Assembly: GCA_044225795.1 (NCBI GenBank)
Contig: JBGAIF010000002.1
Span: 496,001-560,000, forward strand
Direction of reading: 5' to 3'
DNA: 64,000 nt
From: Nemorincola sp044225795
GTDB taxonomy: Bacteria > Bacteroidota > Bacteroidia > Chitinophagales > Chitinophagaceae
Position numbers and translations under genes: made by a program. The notes under the pieces are model-generated. The model saw only the letters and a list, made by a program, of their open reading frames with translations, did not search any database and was not told the DNA's origin. Below, piece by piece: positions 8,730 to 17,587 of this stretch; the stretch's first letter is position 1, and each line of letters begins with the position of its first letter.

Positions 8730-10037
8730 GTTGATAACAACTATTGTGCTTCCCTCAGTTCCCCAACAACCTGCAGCAGACTGTGAGCGGAAATAATAAG
8801 TACCCGATGTACTGATCACTTGCGATGACGTTGCTGATGCAGTAGAAGTACCACCTGAAGTTGTACCCTGGAAATATATTGTGCCGCCTGCACCGCCACT
8901 CGCTGTAATTGTTTGCGTTCCACCACATGTTGTTGTACCACCAGTTACAGTTACAGGATTTGGTACAGGATTGATAGTAACTGTAGCGCTACCCTGAGGT
9001 CCCCAACAGCCTCCTGCAGATTGAGCTCTGAAATAATAAGTTCCTGTTGAGCTGATAACCTGTGAAGTAGATGGAGTTGCTGTTGATGTACCACCGGATG
9101 TTGTACCCTGAAAATAGATAGTGCCACCTGTACCACCACTTGCTGTGAGCGTTGTGCTTCCGCAATAAGTTCCGCTGCTGCTAACAGTAACAGTAGTTGG
9201 CACCGGATTAACAGTCATTGTGATCGAGTTGGACGTAGCGGTAAGTGGATATATACAAGAACCGCCACCTGCAGTCATTACACAGTTCACAACCTGGCCA
9301 TTACTCAGTAAGCTGGTAGAATAAGTACCACCTGAACCAACAGACGATCCATTAACATACCAAGTATAACTTGGTCCTACCCCACCGTTTGTAGGGCTCG
9401 GGGTGAATGTAACACCATCACCGGCACATATTGTGTTGCTGGGTGATACACTGATCGAAACAGAAGGAGTAGAGCCTGAAGCGAGAGAAAGGTCTCCAAA
9501 GTCAGTACCGGTACTGCCTGTAGCGATACCGGCTATAAACGAAGTACTTGCATAAATGTATCCGGCGGAGGATGCTGGCGAATTAGCCTGAACCTGCAAT
9601 GCACCAATAATTATCTGGTCTGTTGCCGTTGTACCGGAACAAACAATATTGATAACAAGGTTACCTCCGGAATAGCTCGAAGTAATGTTTGTAATATCTG
9701 CACCGCCGGTCCATCCGATCCCGGGAAAATACCCGGTATTGAAATGCCATCCCGAAGGAGGCGTGAGTATAAGCTGATTTGTACCCGTAGACAGGTCATT
9801 AGTTGCCCCTTCAGTTATTGTTATTGAACCAGTCGTTGTATACGCAGAGGCACCTCCACCTGTTGCCAGAGTAGGACAAATGCCGGTTCCACCACTCGCC
9901 GGCGTCACCGTGACATTGGCAAATGCCGACCCGCCTGTTACACAAAACAAGCCCGCCAAAAGCAAAGTTTGCATCGATTTCAAACGACAGAAACTTGCTG
10001 CACCGGCAACAAATGATTGCAAGGAGAATTTTTTCAT
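6612..10037 (-). CDS. N-terminal part of a giant T9SS-secreted repeat protein (ends at a frameshift)
   Basis: The 1141-codon frame opens with a signal peptide (MKKFSLQSF, a hydrophobic LLLAGLFCVTGG, then SAFA-NV). It continues with a ~170-residue beta-rich region, an Ig-like module with YTWYVNGS, two modules with YYFRAQSAGGCWG, then the first eight copies of the 89-residue Cys module. In the eighth copy the frame runs off after AGNYTV into 18 unrelated residues and stops at 6612. Removing one T from the T4 run at 6623-6626 (plus strand) restores ...AK-CTNNMSGS and joins it to the downstream frame, giving a protein of about 2,330 residues. The product is probably a surface adhesin-like fibre. 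Confidence 0.85.
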   Translation of the reverse strand: MKKFSLQSFVAGAASFCRLKSMQTLLLAGLFCVTGGSAFANVTVTPASGGTGICPTLATGGGASAYTTTGSITITEGATNDLSTGTNQLILTPPSGWHFNTGYFPGIGWTGGADITNITSSYSGGNLVINIVCSGTTATDQIIIGALQVQANSPASSAGYIYASTSFIAGIATGSTGTDFGDLSLASGSTPSVSISVSPSNTICAGDGVTFTPSPTNGGVGPSYTWYVNGSSVGSGGTYSTSLLSNGQVVNCVMTAGGGSCIYPLTATSNSITMTVNPVPTTVTVSSSGTYCGSTTLTASGGTGGTIYFQGTTSGGTSTATPSTSQVISSTGTYYFRAQSAGGCWGPQGSATVTINPVPNPVTVTGGTTTCGGTQTITASGGAGGTIYFQGTTSGGTSTASATSSQVISTSGTYYFRSQSAAGCWGTEGSTIVVINPLPTAFNVTGGGAYCAGGAGVAVGLSNSTSGVTYQLYVGASPVGSPVSGTGAAISFGNQTVAGSYTVVATVTATGCVNNMTGSVTVSINSLPSIFSVTGTASYCAGGTGVPVGLSGSTVGVNYQLYRNGTPLGGPQSGTGGVITFGNQTLAGTYTVVATDAFTGCTSNMSGSAIVSIDPLPTAFSVSGGGSYCAGGSGIAVGLAGSQGGVNYQLYVNGLPTGAPVAGTGTAITFGLQTTAGTYTVVATNTLTTCTNTMTGSVTVSINSLPNAYIVTGGGGYCVGGTGVHVGLSTSDIGISYQLYLGGVPTGSAVPGTGGALDFGLHATTGVYTVVATNPFTTCTANMTGSVTVFTNPLPNAYTVFGGGQYCAGGSGVNVFLSGSDGGVNYQLYNGITPAGSPVAGFGFGFTFGLETAAGVYTAIAIDATTGCVQNMTGSATVIVNPLPLVFNVTGGGAYCSGGSGVHVGLSGSTPGISYELYIGGSPTGTILSGTGGVLDFGFQTTAGAYTVVATNLPTGCTSNMSGSVNVTINPLPNAYTVTTFGVSSYCAGGSGVNIFLSPSDVGVNYQLYLGGVPVGSSVAGNGGVISFGSQTIAGTYTVIGTDATTLCTNTMFGSATISIDPLPVAYAVTGGGAYCFGGAGVPVGVANSETGIQYQLFLGGVPVGGLVGGTSGSAITFGNQTSAGNYTVTGYNFILAKMYQ

Positions 10038-10083
10038 GTTCTGAATCTTAGATTATCTACTTTATAATATTCCGAATTGAGGG

Positions 10084-10114
10084 TAAACATACTAAAAAAA
10101 GATTACCAGACAAA
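10084..10114 (-). promoter_or_regulatory. promoter of the giant repeat-protein gene
   Basis: Read on the minus strand there is TTTG (plus 10111-10114), a 19-base spacer and TATGTTTA (plus 10084-10091), a near-perfect Bacteroidota -33/-7 pair. Transcription would start near 10078, giving a leader of about 40 bases before the ATG at 10037. Confidence 0.6.
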
Positions 10115-10206
10115 TAGGCTGTTAGTAATTTTTTAATAAAATTTAATTTTAATTAATATGTGCGGTTGCTTTTGCTAAAAAGAATCAAAAATATATATGT
10201 GAAAAT

Positions 10207-10236
10207 AAAAATGCATGGCGTATGCCATGCATTTTT
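10207..10236 (-). terminator. rho-independent terminator of the TPR gene
   Basis: A 13-bp stem (10207-10219 with 10224-10236) with a 4-base loop; the arms end in a T5 tract when read on the minus strand. It starts 21 bases after the TPR gene's stop codon. Confidence 0.8.
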
Positions 10237-10256
10237 AAATAATATAAAGGCCCTGA

Positions 10257-10913
10257 TCAGCCCGGTATTCGTGCCATATACTTAGCCATTTCTTTCATTT
10301 GTTCCACCACCTGGGCATTGGTTGGCTTAGCCGCTTTGGCTTTGTTGAAATACACCTTTGCATTACGAAAATCCCTGCGTTGAACACAAATGGCGGACAA
10401 TTGCAGATACGCCGTAGCCTCATTGTCCTTGTCGGGAAGCCCGATCTTTACAGCTTTTCTAAGGTTTTCGTATGCTTCTTTAATATTGCCCTTCTTCTGT
10501 GCGATAGCCCCTAACTGGAGGTAGGCTGTCCCTTCAAACTCTTTTTCGGGCATCCCGGTCTCCAATCCCTTTCGAAGCTGAGATTCTGCCTTATCAAGAT
10601 CTTCTCCCATAGTCGAGAAGTTAGCCTGCAACATGTAAAAAGACGAACGAATAGGTTTGTATAAAAGATTAGGATACTTTACCCTCGCCAGCAAATTTTG
10701 CGCGCCGTCTATGTCGCCGCTCTCCATATACCCCTGTATCAGGGACATAGGGCCGATCAGAAAATGGGCCACGACCATAAGAACAGACACCAGGAACGGG
10801 ATCCAGGCCATCCACCAGCCATGCGGAACTTTGAAGCCGACCAGAAAACCCAACAACAACAAACCCACAGCGATGGGAATACGATAGAAAACTAATATAC
10901 GCCTGAAATTCAT
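10257..10913 (-). CDS. inner-membrane TPR-repeat protein
   Basis: A 218-residue protein with two hydrophobic segments near the N-terminus (about residues 12-28 and 36-54) followed by a soluble region of helical pairs. Repeats such as TAYLQLGAIAQKKGNIKEAY and TAYLQLSAICVQRRDFRNAK are tetratricopeptide units. The family is a scaffold for protein-protein contacts; the partner is unknown. A -7 element (TATATTTG on the minus strand, plus 10930-10937) lies 17 bases upstream of the ATG. The gene stands alone, with its own terminator. Confidence 0.75.
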   Translation of the reverse strand: MNFRRILVFYRIPIAVGLLLLGFLVGFKVPHGWWMAWIPFLVSVLMVVAHFLIGPMSLIQGYMESGDIDGAQNLLARVKYPNLLYKPIRSSFYMLQANFSTMGEDLDKAESQLRKGLETGMPEKEFEGTAYLQLGAIAQKKGNIKEAYENLRKAVKIGLPDKDNEATAYLQLSAICVQRRDFRNAKVYFNKAKAAKPTNAQVVEQMKEMAKYMARIPG

Positions 10914-11029
10914 ATAATAAATTGGGCAGCAAATATACCTTATTTTTGTTAGAGTAAAAGATGGGAAAGGGCCTGCATACTTAGCCCGATGTTCTATTTT
11001 TGCCGCACTTACTACTCGTTTATCATTAA

Positions 11030-11764
11030 ATGGATTGGTTCAAAAATTGGTTTGGCTCCCCTTATTATCAGATACTATATCAGAACAGGGACGAAATTGA
11101 GGCGCAGGCCTTCGTAGAGAACCTGCTGGGATACCTGCACCCGCCCGCGGGGAGCCGCATGCTTGACATAGCCTGCGGCGAGGGGCGTTTTGCCAAACAG
11201 CTTGCAGAACATGGCTTTGATGTTACCGGCATTGATATTTCGAATGAAAGCATTGAACGGGCAAAAGCCTACGAGTCTGACCAATTGCAGTTTTTTGTGC
11301 AGGACATGAGGCTTCCCTTCTATATCAATTACTTCGATCTTGCTTTTAATTTCTTTACCAGCTTCGGATATTTCACCTACGACAGGGACAACACTCTTGC
11401 AGCCCGGTCTTTTGCATCTTCCCTCAAAAAAGGCGGCATACTGGTTATAGATTACCTTAATTCAGAACAGGTAATAGCGAACTTTGTGGAAGAGGAAGCA
11501 ATTAAGAGAGGTAGTTACACGTTCAACATCAGGAGAAAAATTGAACGGAAGCACTTTGTTAAAGAGATCAGTTTTCAGGATGTACAGAACAGACCAAGAA
11601 AGTTTACTGAGAGTGTTGCGGCATTCAAACTCGAAGACTTTGTGGAAATGTTCAAAGCCTCCGGAATGTCGCTGGTGACAACATTTGGTGATTATAAATT
11701 GCGCCCTTACCACCCGGTCAACTCTCCGAGGCTCATTATGATATTCAGGAAAGATCATGCTTAG
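11030..11764 (+). CDS. class I SAM-dependent methyltransferase
   Basis: A 244-residue enzyme with a Rossmann methyltransferase fold: motif I MLDIACGEGRFAKQL (about residues 44-58), the acidic residue after strand 2 in VTGIDIS, and a motif like FDLAFNFFTSFGYF at strand 4. Such proteins transfer a methyl group from S-adenosylmethionine; the acceptor cannot be told from sequence. A TATTTTTG promoter element lies at 10995-11002. Its last 8 bases overlap the start of the PAP2 phosphatase gene, so the two are translationally coupled. Confidence 0.85.
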   Translation: MDWFKNWFGSPYYQILYQNRDEIEAQAFVENLLGYLHPPAGSRMLDIACGEGRFAKQLAEHGFDVTGIDISNESIERAKAYESDQLQFFVQDMRLPFYINYFDLAFNFFTSFGYFTYDRDNTLAARSFASSLKKGGILVIDYLNSEQVIANFVEEEAIKRGSYTFNIRRKIERKHFVKEISFQDVQNRPRKFTESVAAFKLEDFVEMFKASGMSLVTTFGDYKLRPYHPVNSPRLIMIFRKDHA

Positions 11765-12362
11765 ACAACTCCACGACCTGCTGCTGAAATGGGACTACAC
11801 TGCGTGGTACTATATGAACACGAAGTGGCATAGTGAACTCCTGGATGCAGTCATCCCATTCTTCCGTAATCAATGGTTCTGGGCTCCCCTATATTTATTT
11901 CTCTTGCTCTTTATACCAAAAAATTTCGGCAGGAAAGGCTGGATATGGTGCATCTTCTTCTTAGTATCCTTCATCTTGTCAGACCAGGTGAGCGCTACTT
12001 TTATGAAGCCTTTGTTTCATCGCCTGCGTCCGTGCAATACCCCTGCGCTATCCGGCATTATTCATCAATTAGTTACCTGCGGCAGTGGATTTAGCTTTCC
12101 ATCGTCACATGCGGCCAATCACTTTTCAATGGGCATATTCAGCGCTATTACTTTAGGAAAGGTGGCAAAATGGGTATGGCCTGTTGCTATTTCCTGGGCA
12201 GTATTGGTTTCCTTTTCCCAGGTGTATGTAGGAGTACATTTTCCGTTAGACGTTACCTGCGGCGCCCTGGTAGGCATTGCCATTGCGATACTTACGGGAA
12301 ACCTCTTCAATAAATATTTCCTGCTATCAGCGGCTGCATCTTCTGAACCGGGTCATTTATGA
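11757..12362 (+). CDS. PAP2-family membrane phosphatase (undecaprenyl-diphosphatase-like)
   Basis: A 201-residue protein with about five hydrophobic segments. PAP2 enzymes remove phosphate from lipid phosphates such as undecaprenyl diphosphate or phosphatidic acid. Motif 1 is KPLFHRLRP, motif 2 is PSSHAAN (catalytic histidine present), and motif 3 reads SQVYVGVHFPLD. In motif 3 the canonical SRxxxxxHxxxD arginine is glutamine, while the nucleophilic His and the Asp are kept. The start overlaps the methyltransferase gene by 8 bases. Its 3' end overlaps the convergent DUF4476 gene by 10 bases. Confidence 0.87.
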   Translation: MLRQLHDLLLKWDYTAWYYMNTKWHSELLDAVIPFFRNQWFWAPLYLFLLLFIPKNFGRKGWIWCIFFLVSFILSDQVSATFMKPLFHRLRPCNTPALSGIIHQLVTCGSGFSFPSSHAANHFSMGIFSAITLGKVAKWVWPVAISWAVLVSFSQVYVGVHFPLDVTCGALVGIAIAILTGNLFNKYFLLSAAASSEPGHL

Positions 12363-13210
12363 TCTTTCAGAAAATTATTGAAGTCATCTTGTGATGATTT
12401 ATAGCTGAACTTCCCGTCAAGATCTCCGTAATACTCTTTATCAACCACCTGCGGGTATGCCCATTTTGCAAACTCCACTTTACTTGCCTCGAACGAGAAC
12501 CAATCCATCATATCGGCAATGTCGTCTGTATTGAGTTTTTCATCTTTCAACTCCTCTTTCAGCAGAGCCAGCTTTTGCGTATCGGTAGTTTTAGCAGACA
12601 CCTTTGTCTTAAGGCCATTCATCTTTTCACCGGTCATCGTACCTATCTTCTCTTGTGATACCGGAGAAGCGGCCGGAGTGGACGACAACCCATTGTCATT
12701 GCTGTTGCTGTTTGTTACTCCGTTATCCCTGACGTCGTTGTATGGCTCCTGCCCGCTATTACGACGCGCACCGTAAGGATCGTTCATATCCTGTCCCTTA
12801 CTGAAACGCGAATCATAATCACCGGGAACGCCCCCCATTCTGCCCGTATTTGATGAAGGATGGCTGGCCATGTATTCGTCAATGTCCACCTCTTTTATTT
12901 CCCTGCTTCCATTTCTCGGGTCGAATACAAGAACCGAGACCATACCGTTATAAGTAGTTATCCTGCCGGAGTATATAAGGCTTTCTGTTCTCCTCCCCCA
13001 CCTGTCGTAGAGGTAAGCATATATCTTCAAAGAATGCCCGCCATAGGGCAATTCTCCAACCGTTACAGATGTACCATGCTTGCGAAAATGTCTTTCGTCC
13101 ACAGAAACGCTGATCTGCGTATTATCACGTAAGCTCACCCTAAGCATGGACTGTGCATCACATTTAATAGCTGCAGCTGCCATCAGAAAAAACATCAGTA
13201 ACCTTTTCAT
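12353..13210 (-). CDS. secreted DUF4476-domain protein
   Basis: A 285-residue protein with a signal peptide (MKRLLMFFLMAAAAI, cleavage near CDA-QS). The N-terminal ~100 residues are beta-rich. A low-complexity Asn/Ser/Gly linker follows, and the C-terminal ~90 residues (KLALLKEELKDEKLNTDDIA through WFSFEASKVEFAKWAYP) match DUF4476, a helical domain common in Bacteroidota and of unknown function. A TATATTTG promoter element is visible on the minus strand at 13242-13249, 31 bases before the ATG. Confidence 0.8.
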   Translation of the reverse strand: MKRLLMFFLMAAAAIKCDAQSMLRVSLRDNTQISVSVDERHFRKHGTSVTVGELPYGGHSLKIYAYLYDRWGRRTESLIYSGRITTYNGMVSVLVFDPRNGSREIKEVDIDEYMASHPSSNTGRMGGVPGDYDSRFSKGQDMNDPYGARRNSGQEPYNDVRDNGVTNSNSNDNGLSSTPAASPVSQEKIGTMTGEKMNGLKTKVSAKTTDTQKLALLKEELKDEKLNTDDIADMMDWFSFEASKVEFAKWAYPQVVDKEYYGDLDGKFSYKSSQDDFNNFLKDHK

Positions 13211-13288
13211 AATCCTCCGAATATTGATTTGACCCTTTATCCAAATATAAATTTCTGCTTTATTTTGACTCTTATCCCCCCTAAAAGT

Positions 13289-14029
13289 TTAATGCGGCAT
13301 CAACAAAGCGCATAATATTCCCGCAGATACGGCAGCATTTAGCGACTCGGCCCCACCCCTGCGGGGTATGAACACTTTGTGCGTAGCTACAGCCGCGACC
13401 TCTGCGCTCACTCCTTTTGATTCATTACCAATGATGAGCACACCTGCCCCGGCTCCTTTTACATGATAAACATTCTCCCCATCCAACACAGCAACATACT
13501 TTGGCAATGCTATCCGCGACAAGAAGGAGTCAAGTTCTTCCTCATATACCTTAACACGTAAATGTCCTCCCATGGCACTTTGAACAACTTTGGGATTATA
13601 CACATCCACACAACCCGGTGAACAAATTACATGCTTTATACCAAACCAGTCGGCTATGCGGATCATTGTGCCCATATTACCGGGATCCTGTATATCATCC
13701 AACGCCAGGCACCATTCATTAGCCTTTTGCAGTGTTTGTGCCTCCGGCTTTCTGACAACGAGCAAAACCTGGTTTGGTGTTTGCAGCCCGGAGACAGCTT
13801 CCAGCTCATGTGGCTTTACGATGCATAAAAGAGCGTCGGGATGACGAGCAATCAGGGAACTGTTGCCGGCTACCCACTCCTCTATGGCAACGATCATGTC
13901 TATCCGGGTGTCTGACAACAACCACTCACCGGCTATTTTCACCCCCTCGGCAACAAATACCCCATGCTCATTTCGGAATTTTTGCTGCGTTAACGACCGA
14001 ATATATTTATTTTGCGCTTTCGATAGCAT
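13289..14029 (-). CDS. SpoU/TrmH-family RNA 2'-O-methyltransferase
   Basis: A 246-residue SPOUT enzyme. An N-terminal substrate-binding domain (MLSKAQNKYIRSL, FVAEG at about residue 26) precedes the trefoil-knot methyltransferase domain. The three SpoU motifs are LDDIQDPGNMGTMIRIADWFG, VLIIGNESKGVS and FIPRRGGAESLNAAVSAGIL. The family methylates ribose in 23S rRNA or tRNA using S-adenosylmethionine; the exact site is not determinable here. A perfect -7 element TAGCTTTG (plus 14037-14044, minus strand) is only 7 bases from the ATG, suggesting a nearly leaderless mRNA. It is divergent from tamL. Confidence 0.88.
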   Translation of the reverse strand: MLSKAQNKYIRSLTQQKFRNEHGVFVAEGVKIAGEWLLSDTRIDMIVAIEEWVAGNSSLIARHPDALLCIVKPHELEAVSGLQTPNQVLLVVRKPEAQTLQKANEWCLALDDIQDPGNMGTMIRIADWFGIKHVICSPGCVDVYNPKVVQSAMGGHLRVKVYEEELDSFLSRIALPKYVAVLDGENVYHVKGAGAGVLIIGNESKGVSAEVAAVATHKVFIPRRGGAESLNAAVSAGILCALLMPH

Positions 14030-14032
14030 TAT

Positions 14033-14056
14033 ACCACAAAGCTACACTTTTGTGGT
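14033..14056. promoter_or_regulatory. inverted repeat between divergent trmH-like and tamL genes
   Basis: ACCACAAA at 14033-14040 and TTTGTGGT at 14049-14056 form 8-base arms with an 8-base spacer in the 40-base gap between two divergent genes. The left arm overlaps the minus-strand -7 element TAGCTTTG. It could be an operator or simply overlapping promoter elements. Confidence 0.35.
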
Positions 14057-14069
14057 TTTCAAGGGTAAC

Positions 14070-16499
14070 ATGGCCAACAGATCATCAGATAACAACAAAA
14101 GTGTACTGTACTTTGTGCTGACAGGGCTTATCTTTTTGTCTGTTTCCTGCAACAGCACCCGCAGATTAAAAGAGGGCGAAGCGCTCTTGTGGAAGAACAA
14201 AGTTGTTCTGCGATCCGATAAGGCTGTAGCCAACCGCGGAGAAAGAAAAGATAATTTATACAAGATCATCGCTCAGCGACCCAACACAGACGCCCTGGAC
14301 CTTCTGCCCTTCAGAACACCTTTTAAGCTTATCAGGTACAATCACCGCTATCGCAAATTGTATAACCGTCCCGATTCGCTTTTGCCTAAATCTGTAGAGC
14401 GACCCGTAGTGCTCGACACTACCCTTATGCCAAGGACGATGCAGAATATGAAAAGCTATCTCTTCAACCAGGGATACTTTTATGCCGCCATCAAAGATTC
14501 TGTAATCATTGAAAAAAAGAAAGCTACCGTCCGGTACTTTGTAGATCTGGGCGACAACTACCTCATCAACAGGATCAACTATGACATCGATGACAGCCTG
14601 GTGCTTGGTATCGTCCGTGCAGACAGTGCCGTGTCAATTCTCCAGTCTGAAAAGGAATTCTCCTTCAGCATGCTGGAAGAAGAACGAAGCCGCCTGACCA
14701 CGCTTTTACGCGACAATGGGTATTTCAGGTTCACACAGGACAATATCGCTTTTGTTATTGATACCTTTGATAAAACAATATTTAAGAACGCGGAAAGCCC
14801 GTTTGAAAGCGCCATCAATTTCATCAAGCTTAATAAACCAAACACCAAACAAACCATTGACATAAGCGTTGTCATCCGGCTTGCAGACGACACTAATGCT
14901 TATAAAAAATATACTGTTGGCAACGTGAATGTCTTCCCTGACTATTACAGCGCAAATGACCTCAAAGATTCCACGTTGCGCACAGACTATATAGACAGTG
15001 TTGCATTCAAATACCACAATAAGTATGTTCACTCAAATGTTTTATACAGGCACATATTTCTGTCTCCCGACGATCTCTATTCTCAGTCAAACTTCAACAA
15101 GACCTATACTAAACTGAATGAACTGGGTATATTCCAGTTTGTTCGCATAGATGTACGAGAGAACCGGAGAAACAGGGGCACCGTTGACTACAATGTATTA
15201 TTGAATAAGACCAAGAAATACGATTTCTCAGCCGGCTACGAAATATCAAGAGGCAGCACCTATGCTTTAGGTAACTCTATAAACGTTAATGCACGCGACC
15301 GTAATTTTATGCATGGAGCCAATCTGCTGACCATAGGCGTGAACGGTGGCATTGAACTGGCATATGACAAGAACTCCCCCAAAGATGTGCTGGAGCGGTA
15401 TAGCCTGCTCACCAGGTATTACGGAGTGAACGCCAGCATTGATTTTCCAAAGTTTCTTGCCCCCGTCGCTTCATCACTGTTCGATAACAGCAACCTGCCG
15501 CATACTATTATTGGCGGCGGGGAAAATGTCATGGACCGCGTATTATATTTCAAACTCATCAACACAAGTACAAACTTCTCCTACAACTGGCGGCAGACAA
15601 ATACGACAACATGGAATTTTTCCCCGGTATTTGTGAACATCATCCGCCTTCCACTGAAAACAGATTCATTCATCAAGGTACTCCGCAACAACGAATACCT
15701 GCGGAACAGCTACCAGGAAAACACAATTGAGGGAGAGAGTATCTCCTACACTTTCGACAACAACGGAAAGAAACATGGCGTAAACTATTCTTACCTGCGC
15801 CTGGGATTAGAAGAGGCGGGGTTGTTGCTTAGCGGCATAAACCAGGTAGGCAAGGCCCTGAACAACCTTTACAATATTTCTTTCTACCAATATGTGAAGT
15901 TCGACTTCGATGCGCGGCATTTCTTCACGCTGCCCCACTCTACAGTTGCCTTGCATTTTTATGGAGGCATCGGCATCCCGTATGACAAGTCAGATGTGCT
16001 TCCCTATATCAAACAATATTACGCCGGCGGGCCTTACAGCTTGCGTGGCTGGCAGATACGGACATTGGGGCCCGGTAGCTACATAGACACTACCACCAAG
16101 ACCACCTACAACCAAATAGACCGCACCGGTGATGTGAAACTGGAATTCAATGGCGAATATCGATTCCCGGTCACTACTCTTTTTGCGGGTAACGTAAAGA
16201 TGAATGGCGCTTTATTTTTCGATGCAGGAAATATCTGGCTCACAAAAGCAAACTCAAACTACCCTGACGGAGAATTCCGGCTTAACAAACTGGCCCAGGA
16301 CATTGCCGCCGATGTGGGTATTGGTTCGCGTTTCGATATCGCTTCGTTCCTTACTATTCGGGTGGAGCTGGGCGTGCCCGTAAAAAAACCGTATGTGCTC
16401 ACCAACAACGGGTGGGTATTTGACAAAATAGATTTTGGCAACAAAAGCTGGCGCTCCCAGAATATGGTCGGCATCTTCACCATTGGCTATCCGTTCTGA
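14070..16499 (+). CDS. tamL: TamL: lipid-anchored BamA/TamA-family outer-membrane assembly protein
   Basis: An 809-residue outer-membrane protein of the Omp85 family. A lipoprotein signal ends at LSVSC (Cys27), as in the Bacteroidota TamL group, in contrast to the plain signal peptide of proteobacterial TamA. POTRA-like segments follow (for example YLFNQGYFYAAIKDS and LLRDNGYFRFTQDN). The C-terminal half (from about residue 380) is a 16-strand-type barrel with the Omp85 loop motif YYAGGPYSLRGWQ, in which RGW is diagnostic. The role is insertion or transport of outer-membrane proteins or lipids with TamB, whose gene lies 2.6 kb downstream on the other strand. I chose the ATG at 14070; upstream codons overlap the divergent gene. 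Confidence 0.88.
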   Translation: MANRSSDNNKSVLYFVLTGLIFLSVSCNSTRRLKEGEALLWKNKVVLRSDKAVANRGERKDNLYKIIAQRPNTDALDLLPFRTPFKLIRYNHRYRKLYNRPDSLLPKSVERPVVLDTTLMPRTMQNMKSYLFNQGYFYAAIKDSVIIEKKKATVRYFVDLGDNYLINRINYDIDDSLVLGIVRADSAVSILQSEKEFSFSMLEEERSRLTTLLRDNGYFRFTQDNIAFVIDTFDKTIFKNAESPFESAINFIKLNKPNTKQTIDISVVIRLADDTNAYKKYTVGNVNVFPDYYSANDLKDSTLRTDYIDSVAFKYHNKYVHSNVLYRHIFLSPDDLYSQSNFNKTYTKLNELGIFQFVRIDVRENRRNRGTVDYNVLLNKTKKYDFSAGYEISRGSTYALGNSINVNARDRNFMHGANLLTIGVNGGIELAYDKNSPKDVLERYSLLTRYYGVNASIDFPKFLAPVASSLFDNSNLPHTIIGGGENVMDRVLYFKLINTSTNFSYNWRQTNTTTWNFSPVFVNIIRLPLKTDSFIKVLRNNEYLRNSYQENTIEGESISYTFDNNGKKHGVNYSYLRLGLEEAGLLLSGINQVGKALNNLYNISFYQYVKFDFDARHFFTLPHSTVALHFYGGIGIPYDKSDVLPYIKQYYAGGPYSLRGWQIRTLGPGSYIDTTTKTTYNQIDRTGDVKLEFNGEYRFPVTTLFAGNVKMNGALFFDAGNIWLTKANSNYPDGEFRLNKLAQDIAADVGIGSRFDIASFLTIRVELGVPVKKPYVLTNNGWVFDKIDFGNKSWRSQNMVGIFTIGYPF

Positions 16500-16620
16500 T
16501 CTGAACAATTTCTTTATGCAATGTCGGAGCAGGCACGGTACAATATACCGGTAATTTGAGGCTAATAAACAAAACCTGTATGCCGTCAACACCTTAATAA
16601 ATCATTTTATGTATTTGTGC

Positions 16621-16628
16621 TATCTTTG
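16621..16628 (+). promoter_or_regulatory. -7 promoter element TATCTTTG
   Basis: A perfect Bacteroidota -7 element ending 6 bases before the ATG at 16635. It implies a leaderless or nearly leaderless transcript and argues against the in-frame GTG at 16617. No clear TTG is seen at the -33 position. Confidence 0.5.
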
Positions 16629-16634
16629 GCTCCT

Positions 16635-17582
16635 ATGCGCAATATTAAGATCATAGAAGTACGGTCGGAGATAGGAGCAGGCACCCGTGGCGCCAGCCTG
16701 GGTATTGATGCCATCAAGATTGCCGCGCTCGACTTCATGAGCAACCTGTTTGTTAACTTTCCTTCCGAGGTCATCGAAAACGAAAACAGGCTGCTGTATG
16801 AACCGGTATCATCTCCCTATGCCAAAAGAATACAAGGCATTTATACTATGTACGACCGTGTATCGCGCGCGGTATGCGATACGGTAAAATCAGGATTATT
16901 CCCCCTGGTGCTTGCCGGCGATCACAGCACAGCAGGCGCCACCATAGCCGGCCTGAAAATGGCCAAGCCCAAACGCAGGTTGGGTGTAGTATGGATAGAT
17001 GCGCATGCCGATATGCATTCCCCATACACCACACCATCCGGTAATATGCATGGTATGCCATTATCTGTTTCCATAGCGGATGACAATATAGACAACCAGG
17101 TACACAGGCCTGACGCCCAAACAGTGGAACTCTGGAATAAGCTGAAATCCATTGGAAAGATAGAGCCGAAGGTACTTCCGGAAGACATTGTCTTCATTGC
17201 CCTACGCGACTATGAGAAAGAAGAGGAGGCGCTTATCAGGAAAAACAACATCAAGGTCATCCCGGTAACTGAGATACGCAGAAAAGGCGTGGAAAATGTG
17301 GTACGCCAAACCATTCAACACCTTTCCAACTGCGATGACATCTACGTATCATTTGATGTGGATAGCCTTGACAGCTCCATATCCCGCGGTACCGGAACAC
17401 CGGTAACAAACGGACTCAGGGAGCGTGAAGCTGAGGACCTTGTCGCCTCATTTATGCAGCACCACAAAATATGTTGTTTTGAAATAGCGGAAGTAAACCC
17501 AACGCTTGACAAAGAGAATCTGATGGCAGAGATCGCTTTCAACATTCTCCAGCGTAGCGTCAACCTGCTGCTTCTGAATTAA
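16635..17582 (+). CDS. arginase/agmatinase/formimidoylglutamase-family hydrolase (probable arginase)
   Basis: A 315-residue ureohydrolase. The two-manganese site is complete: GDHSTAGA (His), DAHADMH (Asp, His, Asp) and SFDVDSLDSS (two Asp), with the closing EVNP motif. Arginase converts L-arginine to ornithine and urea. The SRGTGTPVTNG loop fits arginases, although related agmatinase or formimidoylglutamase activity cannot be excluded from motifs alone. A promoter element ends 6 bases upstream. The membrane glycosyltransferase gene begins 6 bases after its stop, so the two are probably co-transcribed although no functional link is obvious. Confidence 0.85.
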   Translation: MRNIKIIEVRSEIGAGTRGASLGIDAIKIAALDFMSNLFVNFPSEVIENENRLLYEPVSSPYAKRIQGIYTMYDRVSRAVCDTVKSGLFPLVLAGDHSTAGATIAGLKMAKPKRRLGVVWIDAHADMHSPYTTPSGNMHGMPLSVSIADDNIDNQVHRPDAQTVELWNKLKSIGKIEPKVLPEDIVFIALRDYEKEEEALIRKNNIKVIPVTEIRRKGVENVVRQTIQHLSNCDDIYVSFDVDSLDSSISRGTGTPVTNGLREREAEDLVASFMQHHKICCFEIAEVNPTLDKENLMAEIAFNILQRSVNLLLLN

Positions 17583-17587
17583 TTCAC

